This document shows positions 9,601 through 16,670 of a stretch of DNA of 27,864 nucleotides, in pieces; position 1 is the stretch's first letter; the number at the start of each line of letters is the position of its first letter. The DNA lies in the IMG/VR virus record IMGVR_UViG_3300009009_000038, positions 1 through 27,864 of that record; one strand, written 5' to 3'. The translations under genes were made by a program, and so were the position numbers. The DNA comes from a virus. Below the pieces are notes generated by a model. The model did no database searches. It had not been told where the DNA came from and saw only the letters and a list, made by a program, of their open reading frames with translations.

Positions 9601-11324
9601 GATTTATTTGTAGATCTATCACCTCTTACAATTTTAAATCCAGCAATATTGTTTTTTTGTTCTTGCGTAAGACTTGATGTAATTATTAATTGTTCTATCT
9701 GTTGAGAATCAATTAGTACACCAATTGGGAATATGGCTCTATCTTTAATTTCAAGATTTGCATATCTACCATTAAGAGATATTGTAGGGGTGCCACTTTC
9801 AAATATAGGGCTCACTCTTACATCAGGAAACTTATGATGTCTGATTGGTTGATTTGCTAAATCTCCCCAAACATCTGCATTACAAGGATATACGTCTGTT
9901 GATTCCCAATATGCAAACTCTCCTTGTTGATAGGGAGTGGCATTTCCAATATTATCTCCTGTTCCTGAACCAGTTACAGAAGCTGTATTATATATTTTCC
10001 AATATTTGCTATATCCTGTTGTACCAGCTGTATAATCAGGTTCTCCTACAAAATCAGGATTTGTACTAGGAACATCTGGTTGAACTAACTCTGTATAGGT
10101 TATTTCTCTTCCAGGTATGTGAAAACCATCTGTCTGTTTACCGTTCTTAAGAAGGAATACAATTTCAAATGCATACACTTCATCCCTAAGATAACCTCTT
10201 AAGTTAGTTGCGTTTAATTCGTCTGCATAATTTTCATTAGCAGGAAGTTTATAAGTTTGCCACTTAAGACTTATCTGGTTTGCAATTTTCTGATAGTTAA
10301 TCCTATCTATAGAAGTGAGATTGTCCCAAACAAGAACATCTTGAACAGATGTCAAATCTTGTGCAATGTCGTAATAAGGAAACTTTTCAAATATGTCATT
10401 TATAGTTAGTTGAATCTGAGTTTGATTCTGTCCACTATATGTTATTTGATTTAAAGAATCATCAATAAAATATGTACCAACAAGTTCAACTGAAGTGATG
10501 GCATTCACTGTTTTTATTACAGCAAGATTATAATATTCAAAATACCCTGTAACATCCAAATTAGATATATCCACCACTATAGACTTACCAACAGGATAAT
10601 TGAAATTTCCTGTTATTATTTGTGCATCTGATATTGGCGTTGGGTTTGTTACAGAATAGTATGATGTGTAAGCATCTCCAGCAACATCACAATATTGAAT
10701 AGCAAACTGATATGTACCTGCTATGAGATTACCTCCATTTACAACATTAACTACTTTTAAAGTGGGAATGCTAAAATCAGGTTGTACATTTAATTTGTTA
10801 CAGTCAATCTCAGTTGATTGAGTTCCTTCACAAACATTTGATCCAGGTTGTAAAGCGTATGGTAGATTATTTAAATCAAGATATCTTCTTGGATTTAAAC
10901 CATCTGTCCAATAGATTTCTGTACTACAGTTTGTTATTTTGTGTACAGCTTTGTGAATTGGATAATTGATGTTAAAATTAAGACATGCAGCATTTATATA
11001 GGTGTAATAGACACAATTATTGTTGTCCATATAACCAATCTCCGAAGCTCCAGTGGTAGGATTTATAAGAAAGAAAATGTGTTTATTCTGTTCAGCAATA
11101 TTATGACTACCAATTAATTGATAGCCCTCTGGGAAATTTAAACACAATTCATTGCCTGGCTCATTCTGATAATTTACAGAATTTGAGTCATAGTTTTCTA
11201 CAGAAGCATTTAGAGCATACGTTAGTTGACCTTTTTGAACTTGGTTCAACGATTGATCCATGTTCAATCCAGTGTTTGCTGAATTATACTCTTGCTTTAT
11301 ATTTGATTGTTGCTGATCAGCCAT
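6651..11324 (-). CDS. Very large tail 'muzzle'/P22 gp10-like protein
   Basis: 1557 residues, the largest complete gene here. The N-terminus (GLNMDQSLNQVQKGQLTYAL, then NEPGNELC and PEGYQLIG) and the long Asn/Tyr/Phe-rich beta body with repeated blades fit the muzzle proteins of crAss-like phages, which are related to the P22 gp10 tail-needle-hub propeller. In those virions it forms the distal tail chamber below the ring stack. The conserved body ends near SWVSFHSYIPNWYIAENNFF. After that come a Pro-Thr linker (Thr run at 1496-1503), two CTLAGTAV units at 1509 and 1520, another Thr run at 1533-1539, and a third related CTLEGTAE unit at 1545. This C-terminal extension is unusual. The ATG is two bases after the stop of the ring-protein gene. 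The C-terminal domain expected in relatives seems to be encoded by the 5144-6016 gene. Confidence 0.85.
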   Translation of the reverse strand: MADQQQSNIKQEYNSANTGLNMDQSLNQVQKGQLTYALNASVENYDSNSVNYQNEPGNELCLNFPEGYQLIGSHNIAEQNKHIFFLINPTTGASEIGYMDNNNCVYYTYINAACLNFNINYPIHKAVHKITNCSTEIYWTDGLNPRRYLDLNNLPYALQPGSNVCEGTQSTEIDCNKLNVQPDFSIPTLKVVNVVNGGNLIAGTYQFAIQYCDVAGDAYTSYYSVTNPTPISDAQIITGNFNYPVGKSIVVDISNLDVTGYFEYYNLAVIKTVNAITSVELVGTYFIDDSLNQITYSGQNQTQIQLTINDIFEKFPYYDIAQDLTSVQDVLVWDNLTSIDRINYQKIANQISLKWQTYKLPANENYADELNATNLRGYLRDEVYAFEIVFLLKNGKQTDGFHIPGREITYTELVQPDVPSTNPDFVGEPDYTAGTTGYSKYWKIYNTASVTGSGTGDNIGNATPYQQGEFAYWESTDVYPCNADVWGDLANQPIRHHKFPDVRVSPIFESGTPTISLNGRYANLEIKDRAIFPIGVLIDSQQIEQLIITSSLTQEQKNNIAGFKIVRGDRSTNKSVVAKGILRNVGKYNREGTDYYFPNYPYNDLREDPFLLEKNNAYNNECVTYKATCATDGLYEYTDCFTNTITSASMYAGQLLQICSLTKPVGLSGTFTAIPIAVQYDTYRVSGDGVVTKFGYIDAATGTNEYVTLSFGASRILQVQIGTVPNVAFTIGGYTIVQTGDSSDSANELCYPNRLSAFSTDESKYRHVFNSPETSFGQPFLGNVLKLENVIFGAGSAHFVQVRDNALYKLLSKQAQEDALASSESIANITATFNASAMFAAYQSYLTIYLNGITRRNYGYSYNSIANYDYWSTIDNGLGVKQRNLDIKQYLIPGVQSAGDTNNINNYERESSVYLKTKSTDAPLPFPSRSPSLVLSGGESAIEDKSRYIVSNAPTASPEINCSQPEKLFDISTVCYYGSIKNIFTNQWGQIYSYDTIDTGFQREIGNQSSSEATVFGGDTFINEFSFKTKLPFFIDNRVGAPDDSDIFYDEIGNVAYPEYWHSARSILYDYVVDDGGPDELSLKNIISIKAHNFDCPNNQLPPEVNPGRTYYDGKMYMFAYGIPTFYCESSVNVDLRQAFNNKEGDFFPHVSTGIPDDWFQETNVSIAFDNTYYYNTTYSKQNKENFFSHLPINWNDNQCFTNFPFRTIYSDRQQSYTDNRINSWLIYRPISFFDFPQNYGKLTSLDGIQNRAVLARFENKSLLYNTLLTIDTSNPQAAYVGNDTLFRSSPPIDFAETDLGYVGSQNKMLLKIPQGQITIDAKRGQVFLISGNSAQDLSAFGSGLNRFFTDHLAFEILRYFPNVPTDNHFNGVGIHGVFDSKFDRVIISKLDYIPLRNDIKYDAVTNEFYIETQYRMPSEELFYSVVREVVYLTDPTYFCNKSWTLSFNFNTKSWVSFHSYIPNWYIAENNFFYSGLNGGCDLEALAIEEIPIPPTTTTTTTTARPFSCTLAGTAVIGFCTLAGTAVLIPPVTTTTTTTVVTVNCTLEGTAEYIPLA
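6654..6839 (-). repeat. Thr-tract and CTLxGTA repeats at muzzle C-terminus
   Basis: Coding repeats at the end of the 1557-residue protein. There are two Thr runs (eight and seven residues) and three short units CTLAGTAV, CTLAGTAV and CTLEGTAE. On the plus strand the Thr runs read as mixed g-t-n triplets. Because several Thr codons are used, the run is conserved as peptide rather than as a uniform DNA microsatellite. Confidence 0.75.
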
Positions 11325-11326
11325 TG

Positions 11327-12256
11327 TTAATTATTACGTCTCCAACCATATCTATTTGTCCTATTAGGCAGTTCGTACATGTTGAATCTGTTCAAATCTT
11401 GCTTGATTCTTCTTTGCTTTGCGTAAGGATCTTGTTTCTTTATTTCTATGTCAGCCATTATAAATGCTTCATCTGACAATTGTTTATAGTAAACAAGTTT
11501 TTGCTGAACTTGATTGAATGTCTCGTCATTTATCTGATTAGAAAGAGTTTCAAATATTTTATATTTGATAAACGCTTCAACATATTCTCTTATACGGTAG
11601 TTATCAGGAATCATTTGATTTCCTGATTGATCATAGTCGTATGCATAAAATACAAGATGAACAATACCTTGTCTGAAATTTGTTACAAACTTGTTGTCCC
11701 TTATATCAAAACTATCTGCAGAAGAAGCTCCAAGATTTGCACAATCTAATGTGCAGTGAGCTTTTACAGAGATGTTTCCTGGCTTAAGTAGATATGATTT
11801 TTGGTAGCTTAGATTCAGTTCGTTACTTGTCTTGTAGACAGCCTGTATCAGTTCAGGCATACAGTTGCCTGAGCATGAAGGGTTTGTACAATTAGGATTG
11901 TTACAAACTTCATCACCTATAGTTAGAGGAGATACTTGTATTGTTGTTTGAGAAGCAGCTTGTGAATAGAATGAGTTTGCTGATTTGTAAGGATAACCAT
12001 CAACATATGTGCACATCCAAGCTTCTCTTACAGCAAAGAAGTTGTCAGGAAGCCTTGCTTCAAAGTCTTCTATTGTCAAATAAGTTTCTTGAATTTCATA
12101 CGTAGCTCTTCCAAGTTTCCTAAGACACTTATCCAAGTATGTAGGAAACAGAAGATCATCAACAGCTCCTGTATCAAAATAGCTTTTCAGCTCTTCCTTT
12201 ATAACGGAAAAAACTGGTTCTGGGCTTACAAAATTATATTTATAGTAGTAGCTCAT
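11327..12256 (-). CDS. Tail ring/neck protein of crAss-like type
   Basis: 309 residues. The start (MSYYYKYNFVSPEPVFSVIK) and the following DTGAVDDLLFPTYLDKCLRK match my recollection of a conserved crAss-like virion protein placed among the tail ring proteins that join portal and muzzle. The C-terminal 110 residues are helical (YRIREYVEAFIKYKIFETLS, and a basic KQRRIKQDLNRF tail), as in many connector proteins. A Cys cluster, C118-x4-C123-x4-C128-x3-C132, sits in a Pro/Asn-rich loop. It could bind zinc or form disulfides and may be an insertion. It is followed two bases later by the muzzle gene. Confidence in a neck or ring role is moderate; which ring is unknown. Confidence 0.8.
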   Translation of the reverse strand: MSYYYKYNFVSPEPVFSVIKEELKSYFDTGAVDDLLFPTYLDKCLRKLGRATYEIQETYLTIEDFEARLPDNFFAVREAWMCTYVDGYPYKSANSFYSQAASQTTIQVSPLTIGDEVCNNPNCTNPSCSGNCMPELIQAVYKTSNELNLSYQKSYLLKPGNISVKAHCTLDCANLGASSADSFDIRDNKFVTNFRQGIVHLVFYAYDYDQSGNQMIPDNYRIREYVEAFIKYKIFETLSNQINDETFNQVQQKLVYYKQLSDEAFIMADIEIKKQDPYAKQRRIKQDLNRFNMYELPNRTNRYGWRRNN

Positions 12257-12281
12257 TTTTGTATCTTTCTATTTGTAAAAA

Positions 12282-12755
12282 CTATTTCTTCCATTCCTTG
12301 TAAATGTGTTGGTATTTTTCATCAGCATTGATGTAATGTGCTATCATTCTTGATGTAACTCTTGAAGGTTTGAAATACCAAAAGTTACAGTTTTTTAATC
12401 TTGCTGTTTCTTTAAACCAAATCCATCCAAAGAAATATCCTTCTGTATGGTAGTTGAAATTGTAAATAACTTTCCCTTTCTCTTTGGTTTTCTTCCAGTC
12501 TATAGCAAGATTTACAAACTCACTTTCTGCACCTTTATGTTTCTTCCTTTTCTTTTTGTTTATTGAAAACTCTCCAAATCCAAAAGGAAGCTTTTCTCTG
12601 TTTCCAGTTTCTAAAATGTAATTTCTGAAAGCTTCGTTAAATCTATAGATAACATCCCTCCAAGCATCAAATGATAAGTTTACATCTGGATGTTTCTTGC
12701 AAAAATTTATATAGTTCTCTCTACTTGCCGATCTCCAATCGATCTTGGTTCTCAT
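12282..12755 (-). CDS. HU/IHF-like DNA-binding protein
   Basis: 157 residues. An N-terminal helical pair (residues 13-50) is followed by EKLPFGFGEFSINKKKRKKH at 54-73. This lines up with the HU/IHF signature in which a helix and a Lys-Gly turn lead into GFGxF and a basic arm. Near the C-terminus FKPSRVTSRMIAHYI (128-142) matches the HU FxPxxxLxxxI end segment. A longer linker between arm and C-terminus makes it larger than the usual 90-100 residues. IHF-like genes inside the capsid block are a described trait of crAss-like phages. The likely role is binding or bending packaged DNA or acting in virion assembly. The ATG overlaps the stop of the upstream gene (TAATG). Other possibilities exist, but the fold match is good by eye. 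Confidence 0.8.
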   Translation of the reverse strand: MRTKIDWRSASRENYINFCKKHPDVNLSFDAWRDVIYRFNEAFRNYILETGNREKLPFGFGEFSINKKKRKKHKGAESEFVNLAIDWKKTKEKGKVIYNFNYHTEGYFFGWIWFKETARLKNCNFWYFKPSRVTSRMIAHYINADEKYQHIYKEWKK

Positions 12756-13480
12756 TATTTAAGATTTGGTGCATTGGGAGCCTGACCATCTATACCATCG
12801 TCAGATATGTCAGTTTTAATACTAAAGTAAGTTTGTAGTAGCTTTTTAGTAGTAAGTTCAAGCACCTGACTTTGCAAATATCCTGGGAGAGAATAAGGTT
12901 TATCCAAAGGATTTTTGCAAAACTCGTCAATGTTTATACTTTCTCCGCAACAGCATTCTGAGAACATTATGCTGTTTGGAACATCCTCTTCAAACAAAGC
13001 AGTCATTCTTATTGCTTTCAGAAGAGGATTACTTACATATAAATAATTATTCATTATCCAATAATAAGCTTCTTTCTTTATTATCGGAAGTTTCAAAAGA
13101 TTTATATATCTATTTACTGTAATTTCTTTAAGTTTCTTTCCCTGACCACTCATTGCATTTATTGAGTAGACACCTTGGATGATGTATTGGTAGTTTCCCT
13201 CTGCTATTCTTGGAATCTTTTCTTTACTCCTTGATATAGTACATGGGTCTACGTAATCACAACATTCTGAGATGGGAACTTCCACCATTTCAAGGCAGGG
13301 TATTGTTGTAAACAGTGTGTCTGTTGCCCAAAGTTTTCTAAGATTTGTTTCCCTCTTTATCAACAAGAGAGAATTGTTTTTAATTTCAGACGCAATAGCA
13401 CGATCAGTTATCAAACTATCAGTTGATAAAAGTTTGTGCATGCTTCTTACGTCAGATACTAATTTTCTTAGAGTGGCCAT
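12755..13480 (-). CDS. Conserved crAss-like virion protein, probable tail ring component
   Basis: 241 residues. MATLRKLVSDVRSMHKLLST, IKRETNLRKLWATDTLFTTI and PCLEMVEVPISECC, followed by an RIAEGNYQYIIQGVYSI beta region, look like a conserved structural protein that sits beside the ring and muzzle genes in crAss-like genomes. Cys residues are frequent (C73, C74, C80, a CCC at 176-178, C188). The C-terminus ends in a flexible Asp/Pro/Asn tail (DGQAPNAPNLK). Translation looks coupled at both ends, since TAATG overlaps join it to the phosphoesterase gene upstream and the HU-like gene downstream. The virion role is fairly sure; the exact ring position is inferred. Confidence 0.78.
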   Translation of the reverse strand: MATLRKLVSDVRSMHKLLSTDSLITDRAIASEIKNNSLLLIKRETNLRKLWATDTLFTTIPCLEMVEVPISECCDYVDPCTISRSKEKIPRIAEGNYQYIIQGVYSINAMSGQGKKLKEITVNRYINLLKLPIIKKEAYYWIMNNYLYVSNPLLKAIRMTALFEEDVPNSIMFSECCCGESINIDEFCKNPLDKPYSLPGYLQSQVLELTTKKLLQTYFSIKTDISDDGIDGQAPNAPNLK

Positions 13481-14700
13481 TATAAATACTGTTTATATAT
13501 ATTCGTCATTCCATAGAGATGGTCTATTAGAAATCCTGTCACTTCTCCTCTTGATCCTGTATATCCATTCTTATCGTCCCATGAACTCTTAGCATTTGAA
13601 AATGCTGGAATTTGATAAAATTTAATTCCTCCAAAGTCGTGACTCACCTCATGATGTTTATCTCCTGTGAATATGTAAAAGTTCTCATGGCTTGACCATT
13701 TGTCCTTATATTCTATTGGAAATATACCAGCAAGCTTAGCAGGCTTCATCGCATCTCCATGGTTGAACATTATTGCTGTCTTTCCGTAGCTTACATATTT
13801 TCTATACTTAGGAGAAGTTTCAAAAGATATGTGCTCTTCTGACTTGTAATACGTTTCTAACCATTTGACCAAATGCCATCCTACATACTCATCGTGATTT
13901 CCAGGAACGTAAATAACATTCAGGAAAAAACAATTAGATGCCAAAAAGTTTATCATATCAACCTCATGATTGCATATTTTTTCAAAAGAGTTATGATATG
14001 ACAATATATTTTGCTGAGGAGTTCCTTTAGTTGTAGTTCCGTTAAACTCACTATTAAACTCATCAGAACCTATTACATAATAAATTGTATCAACAAGATT
14101 TGACACAAGAGCTTGATTAACAATCACTTCTGTCTTTTCTCTTATCTTTGCAAACCTGTCGTTGATGTTATTTGAACCATCTACATCAAGCTTGTTAAAA
14201 TGTGAATCTTGCTTGTTTATTATTAAAGATGCTTCTGACACATCTTTTCTAACTTTAGGGGAGCCTACAGAAGGAAGAGTGGGTTTATATTCCTTTAGAA
14301 AGGAAATAAATTCGTTTTGGAATATTGCCTCCTGACTCTTTTTACTCAACCATGCTTTAACTTGCCAGTTAGGTGTGGTTGTGTTTCCCCAATAGTTTTG
14401 TACATATTTAGTTATTTCCCAAACAGAAACATCTATTTTAGACTTTTCAATCAGCTCTTCTAAAGACTTTATTTCTTCCTTAACGTTTAAAACTATTTCT
14501 CCAGTTCCGTTTACAATATCTTCTTTGAATATTGCTGTGTTGTTTTCAAAAACTTGAACAGGTTTTACATCTCTTAACTCTTTCAAAAGATCATCTACAC
14601 ATTCTTCTGTCACACCAAGTTTATCTGCATAAAACTTCTTGCTTTTCTTCCACGTCAATAAATTTTGAAGTTGGATTAGAAGTGATTGATTTTCAGACAT
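13480..14700 (-). CDS. Calcineurin-like metallophosphoesterase with N-terminal helix-turn-helix-like region
   Basis: 406 residues. The C-terminal half has the order of metal-binding motifs of the calcineurin-like phosphoesterase superfamily: D165-x-H167, a modified GD block (IGSDEFNSE, D213), GNHDE at 267-271, HGD at 314-316, and TGDKHHE at 345-351. The family hydrolyses phosphoester bonds with two metal ions, and phage members are usually nucleases or nucleotidases. The substrate cannot be told here. The N-terminal 45 residues (KKSKKFYADKLGVTEECVDD) look like a helix-turn-helix, and residues 110-140 add a possible second helical DNA-contact region. It is the first gene after the promoter and terminator region, inside a virion block, and is joined by TAATG to a ring-type protein. 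The enzyme class is likely; whether it is packaged is unknown. Confidence 0.85.
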   Translation of the reverse strand: MSENQSLLIQLQNLLTWKKSKKFYADKLGVTEECVDDLLKELRDVKPVQVFENNTAIFKEDIVNGTGEIVLNVKEEIKSLEELIEKSKIDVSVWEITKYVQNYWGNTTTPNWQVKAWLSKKSQEAIFQNEFISFLKEYKPTLPSVGSPKVRKDVSEASLIINKQDSHFNKLDVDGSNNINDRFAKIREKTEVIVNQALVSNLVDTIYYVIGSDEFNSEFNGTTTKGTPQQNILSYHNSFEKICNHEVDMINFLASNCFFLNVIYVPGNHDEYVGWHLVKWLETYYKSEEHISFETSPKYRKYVSYGKTAIMFNHGDAMKPAKLAGIFPIEYKDKWSSHENFYIFTGDKHHEVSHDFGGIKFYQIPAFSNAKSSWDDKNGYTGSRGEVTGFLIDHLYGMTNIYKQYL

Positions 14701-14726
14701 TTATGAAACATTTAGTTAAATTGACA

Positions 14727-14776
14727 TAAAGATAGGGAATATTATTGAATATACAAAATAATTTTAATTTTGTCAA
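14727..14776 (-). promoter_or_regulatory. Promoter for the phosphoesterase-ring-muzzle unit
   Basis: Read on the minus strand, TTTG (14757-14754) is followed after exactly 19 bases by TATCTTTA (14734-14727). This is close to the Bacteroidota vegetative promoter (TTTG, then TAnnTTTG). Overlapping it is a second match, TTGACA (14776-14771), 17 bases, TATATT (14753-14748), as in a sigma-70 promoter. It lies 27 bases before the ATG of the phosphoesterase and just after a terminator, so a promoter is expected here. Which element is used cannot be told from sequence. Confidence 0.6.
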
Positions 14777-14796
14777 TTATTACATTAACACGATTA

Positions 14797-14829
14797 ATTA
14801 AAAACCCCCAACGTAGACACGCCAGGGGT
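14797..14829 (-). terminator. Intrinsic terminator ending the capsid/fibre unit
   Basis: On the minus strand, ACCCCTGGCGT pairs with ACGTTGGGGGT over 11 bp (three G-U pairs) around a GTCT loop, and the stem is followed by TTTTTAATTAA. It begins 39 bases after the stop of the 110-residue gene. A second stem upstream (14832-14838 with 14851-14857) competes with an alternative CAGGG/CCCTG pairing (14823-14827 with 14833-14837). Confidence 0.75.
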
Positions 14830-14867
14830 AAACCCTGTAAAACCAACAAAACAGAGTTTTTATAAAC

Positions 14868-15200
14868 TTAAGGAGCTATTGTAGTTGTTGTGCTTGTTGT
14901 GACACTTGCACACTGTGTTAACAATAAACATAATGCTGCCAAATATCCAGGGTTGGTACTTAGGATGGCTATCATTGATTGTACAATAGCAACTGGTGTA
15001 ATTTTAGAATCTATCTTCTGAAGTGCTGTAGTGAGACAATCTTTAAACTGTACTCCTGATCCTGGAAGGTTTGATCCAGAATAATAGATGTAATCTGAGT
15101 TTATAGGATAGCCTAAAAACCCATCATATACACATCCAGAAGGGTAGTAAGTGTAGACAATATCAGCGTTGTAACAAGGCATACCAGGTACACAAGCCAT
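14868..15200 (-). CDS. Small Cys-containing protein with C-terminal Thr tract
   Basis: 110 residues, no family recognised. The N-terminus MACVPGMPC resembles the Cys-rich MACNNC start of the preceding fibre gene. A Tyr/Gly-rich section (SDYIYYSGSNLPGSG) is followed by a helical region (VQFKDCLTTALQKIDSKITP, then a hydrophobic AIVQSMIAIL to LLLTQC stretch). The protein ends in TTSTTTTIAP. It directly follows the collar-domain fibre gene (four bases apart) and precedes the terminator. It may be a fibre accessory or chaperone-like protein; that is a guess from position. Confidence 0.65.
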   Translation of the reverse strand: MACVPGMPCYNADIVYTYYPSGCVYDGFLGYPINSDYIYYSGSNLPGSGVQFKDCLTTALQKIDSKITPVAIVQSMIAILSTNPGYLAALCLLLTQCASVTTSTTTTIAP

Positions 15201-15203
15201 AGT

Positions 15204-16262
15204 TTAAGGATTTGGAATGTACATAATATAATAACAAGCAATAGAAGGCTGTATGTTTGCATGACCAAGTCCTCCTCCTGTAGAAGCAATACTTATTCCT
15301 GTTGTAGCAACATTAGTGTTCAAGGTTGCTTGAACTCCATCTCTAGTAGCCTCACCGCCACCACCTGGTTCAACTGCTCCTTGAAATGTGTGCGTGTGAC
15401 CAGGATCTGTAAGAAGGTGCGTGTGCGAAGGTATTTGTGAAACATCAAGAACTACAGAGTTTGATCCAGATGTGCTAAGAATAGAATAGTTAGGGTTTCC
15501 AGGAGTTGCAGGATTAACTGCAGAACTCAAAGGACCTCCTCCTACGCCTACAATTGCACCTACACCAACTCTACCTCTCTTGTCAGGAGTTCCATTAAGA
15601 CCATTACAAAGATAGATTTGTTGCCAATCTCCTATTCCTGCACCTGTGATGTTAAAATTTGATAATGAACCATAATATTCTACAGCAGTGTAAGGAATCA
15701 TTCTTGAATAATATGCTGTAGTTGCTGGTAAACTTGCTAAGTATGCAGTTATTAAATTATTAAGGTCAGCAAGCTTTACATAGTTTGTACTTACGTCAAG
15801 AGCAAGTGCTGCCAAGTCAACTCCCAACTGACAAAGTTTTGTAATTACAGCTTGTACAATATCATGCGTATCAGACGATGCTGTAACTCCTGTAAGACAT
15901 CCAATAGTATAATTGGCATTCAATGTGGTGAGAGTTCCGTTGATTGATGTAACTTGAGTTTGCAAGTTACAAGCAGCTTTTACTAAAGCTGTAAAAAGTT
16001 CCTTTGCAGAAGGATTTCCACATGCAGGAAAGCAGGGAGGAAGATATTGTGTTACAAGTGTACAGTAGTCTCCAATTGGAATATTTATCTTTATTCCTGT
16101 TCCATCAAGAAAAGAAACAATTGTATTTATTAAAGCTTGCTCCACTGTAAATAGATTGTCCCCATTTTCAATAGCTAAGCTAGCAACATTCTCACCTGTA
16201 TATCTTACACATTTATCTGAAGTTGTTTCTACACAACCATTATAGCAGTTATTACAAGCCAT
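15204..16262 (-). CDS. Tail-fibre protein with phage collar (gp12-type) receptor domain
   Basis: 352 residues. The N-terminal 180 residues are helical, with a Cys-rich start (MACNNCYNGC) and segments suited to trimeric coiled structure. The C-terminal 160 residues carry the phage tail-collar/microcystin-dependent-protein signature: W213 followed by LCNG (218-221), PDKRGRVGVG (226-235), His pairs SHTH (279-282) and GHTHTF (288-293), and HANIQPSIACYYIMYI near the end. In T4 gp12 such His-x-His pairs bind metal in the trimer. The likely role is host attachment as a short fibre, on tail or head. The ATG has an A/T-rich leader. The collar domain is sure; the place on the virion is not. Confidence 0.85.
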   Translation of the reverse strand: MACNNCYNGCVETTSDKCVRYTGENVASLAIENGDNLFTVEQALINTIVSFLDGTGIKINIPIGDYCTLVTQYLPPCFPACGNPSAKELFTALVKAACNLQTQVTSINGTLTTLNANYTIGCLTGVTASSDTHDIVQAVITKLCQLGVDLAALALDVSTNYVKLADLNNLITAYLASLPATTAYYSRMIPYTAVEYYGSLSNFNITGAGIGDWQQIYLCNGLNGTPDKRGRVGVGAIVGVGGGPLSSAVNPATPGNPNYSILSTSGSNSVVLDVSQIPSHTHLLTDPGHTHTFQGAVEPGGGGEATRDGVQATLNTNVATTGISIASTGGGLGHANIQPSIACYYIMYIPNP

Positions 16263-16270
16263 TTTATTAA

Positions 16271-16537
16271 TTATTTATATATTAAAATCTTTACCCTGCT
16301 AGCTATCATTTCAATAGTGTAGCTTTTGGCGTAGTCTGGGTTACAAATCTTATTTACCAATATCCTTTTGTAGTTAAGAAGGTCTCCAATAACTGTATGG
16401 TTAAAAGGAAGTCCTAACATAAATACTATGTTATTGTATTGATTATTTGCAAGATCTGTTAGCTTGCAATCAATATCAAGTATCAAATTTGCAGGAGTGG
16501 TGCAGTCTACGCAATTAACTAATCTTGGTGATAACAT
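16271..16537 (-). CDS. Small conserved-looking protein, unknown function
   Basis: 88 residues (MLSPRLVNCVDCTTPANLIL, then DIDCKLTDLANNQYNNIVFM). It has three Cys in the first 25 residues and a predicted helical remainder. No family was recognised. It overlaps the 3' end of the 45-residue zinc-ribbon gene by 23 bases in another frame and sits eight bases before the fibre gene, so it is part of the same translation cluster. It may be a fibre attachment or assembly protein by context only. Confidence 0.65.
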   Translation of the reverse strand: MLSPRLVNCVDCTTPANLILDIDCKLTDLANNQYNNIVFMLGLPFNHTVIGDLLNYKRILVNKICNPDYAKSYTIEMIASRVKILIYK

Positions 16538-16652
16538 TTTTTATCTTTTGTGTTATGTTCTGAATAGCACTGTTGCAAGCTGAACATAATCCATTTATTA
16601 ATTGACATCCACAACCAACTTTCATTCCGCAATTTCTACATTGTGCTCCCAT
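16515..16652 (-). CDS. 45-residue zinc-ribbon-like protein
   Basis: ATG at 16652-16650, stop TAA at 16517-16515. The peptide begins MGAQCRNCGMKVGCGCQLIN and continues GLCSACNSAIQ to a Lys-rich end (KIKNVITKIS). Cys lie at 5, 8, 14, 16, 23 and 26, so two CxxC pairs (5/8 and 23/26) flank a CxC, as in a small zinc ribbon. It fills an otherwise empty 133-base gap between the 184- and 88-residue genes and overlaps the latter by 23 bases. The leader is A-rich with no Shine-Dalgarno site. A gene this short needs support, but the Cys spacing and the exact fit to the gap make it likely real. Confidence 0.7.
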   Translation of the reverse strand: MGAQCRNCGMKVGCGCQLINGLCSACNSAIQNITQKIKNVITKIS

Positions 16653-16670
16653 AATTATAATGTTTGTATG

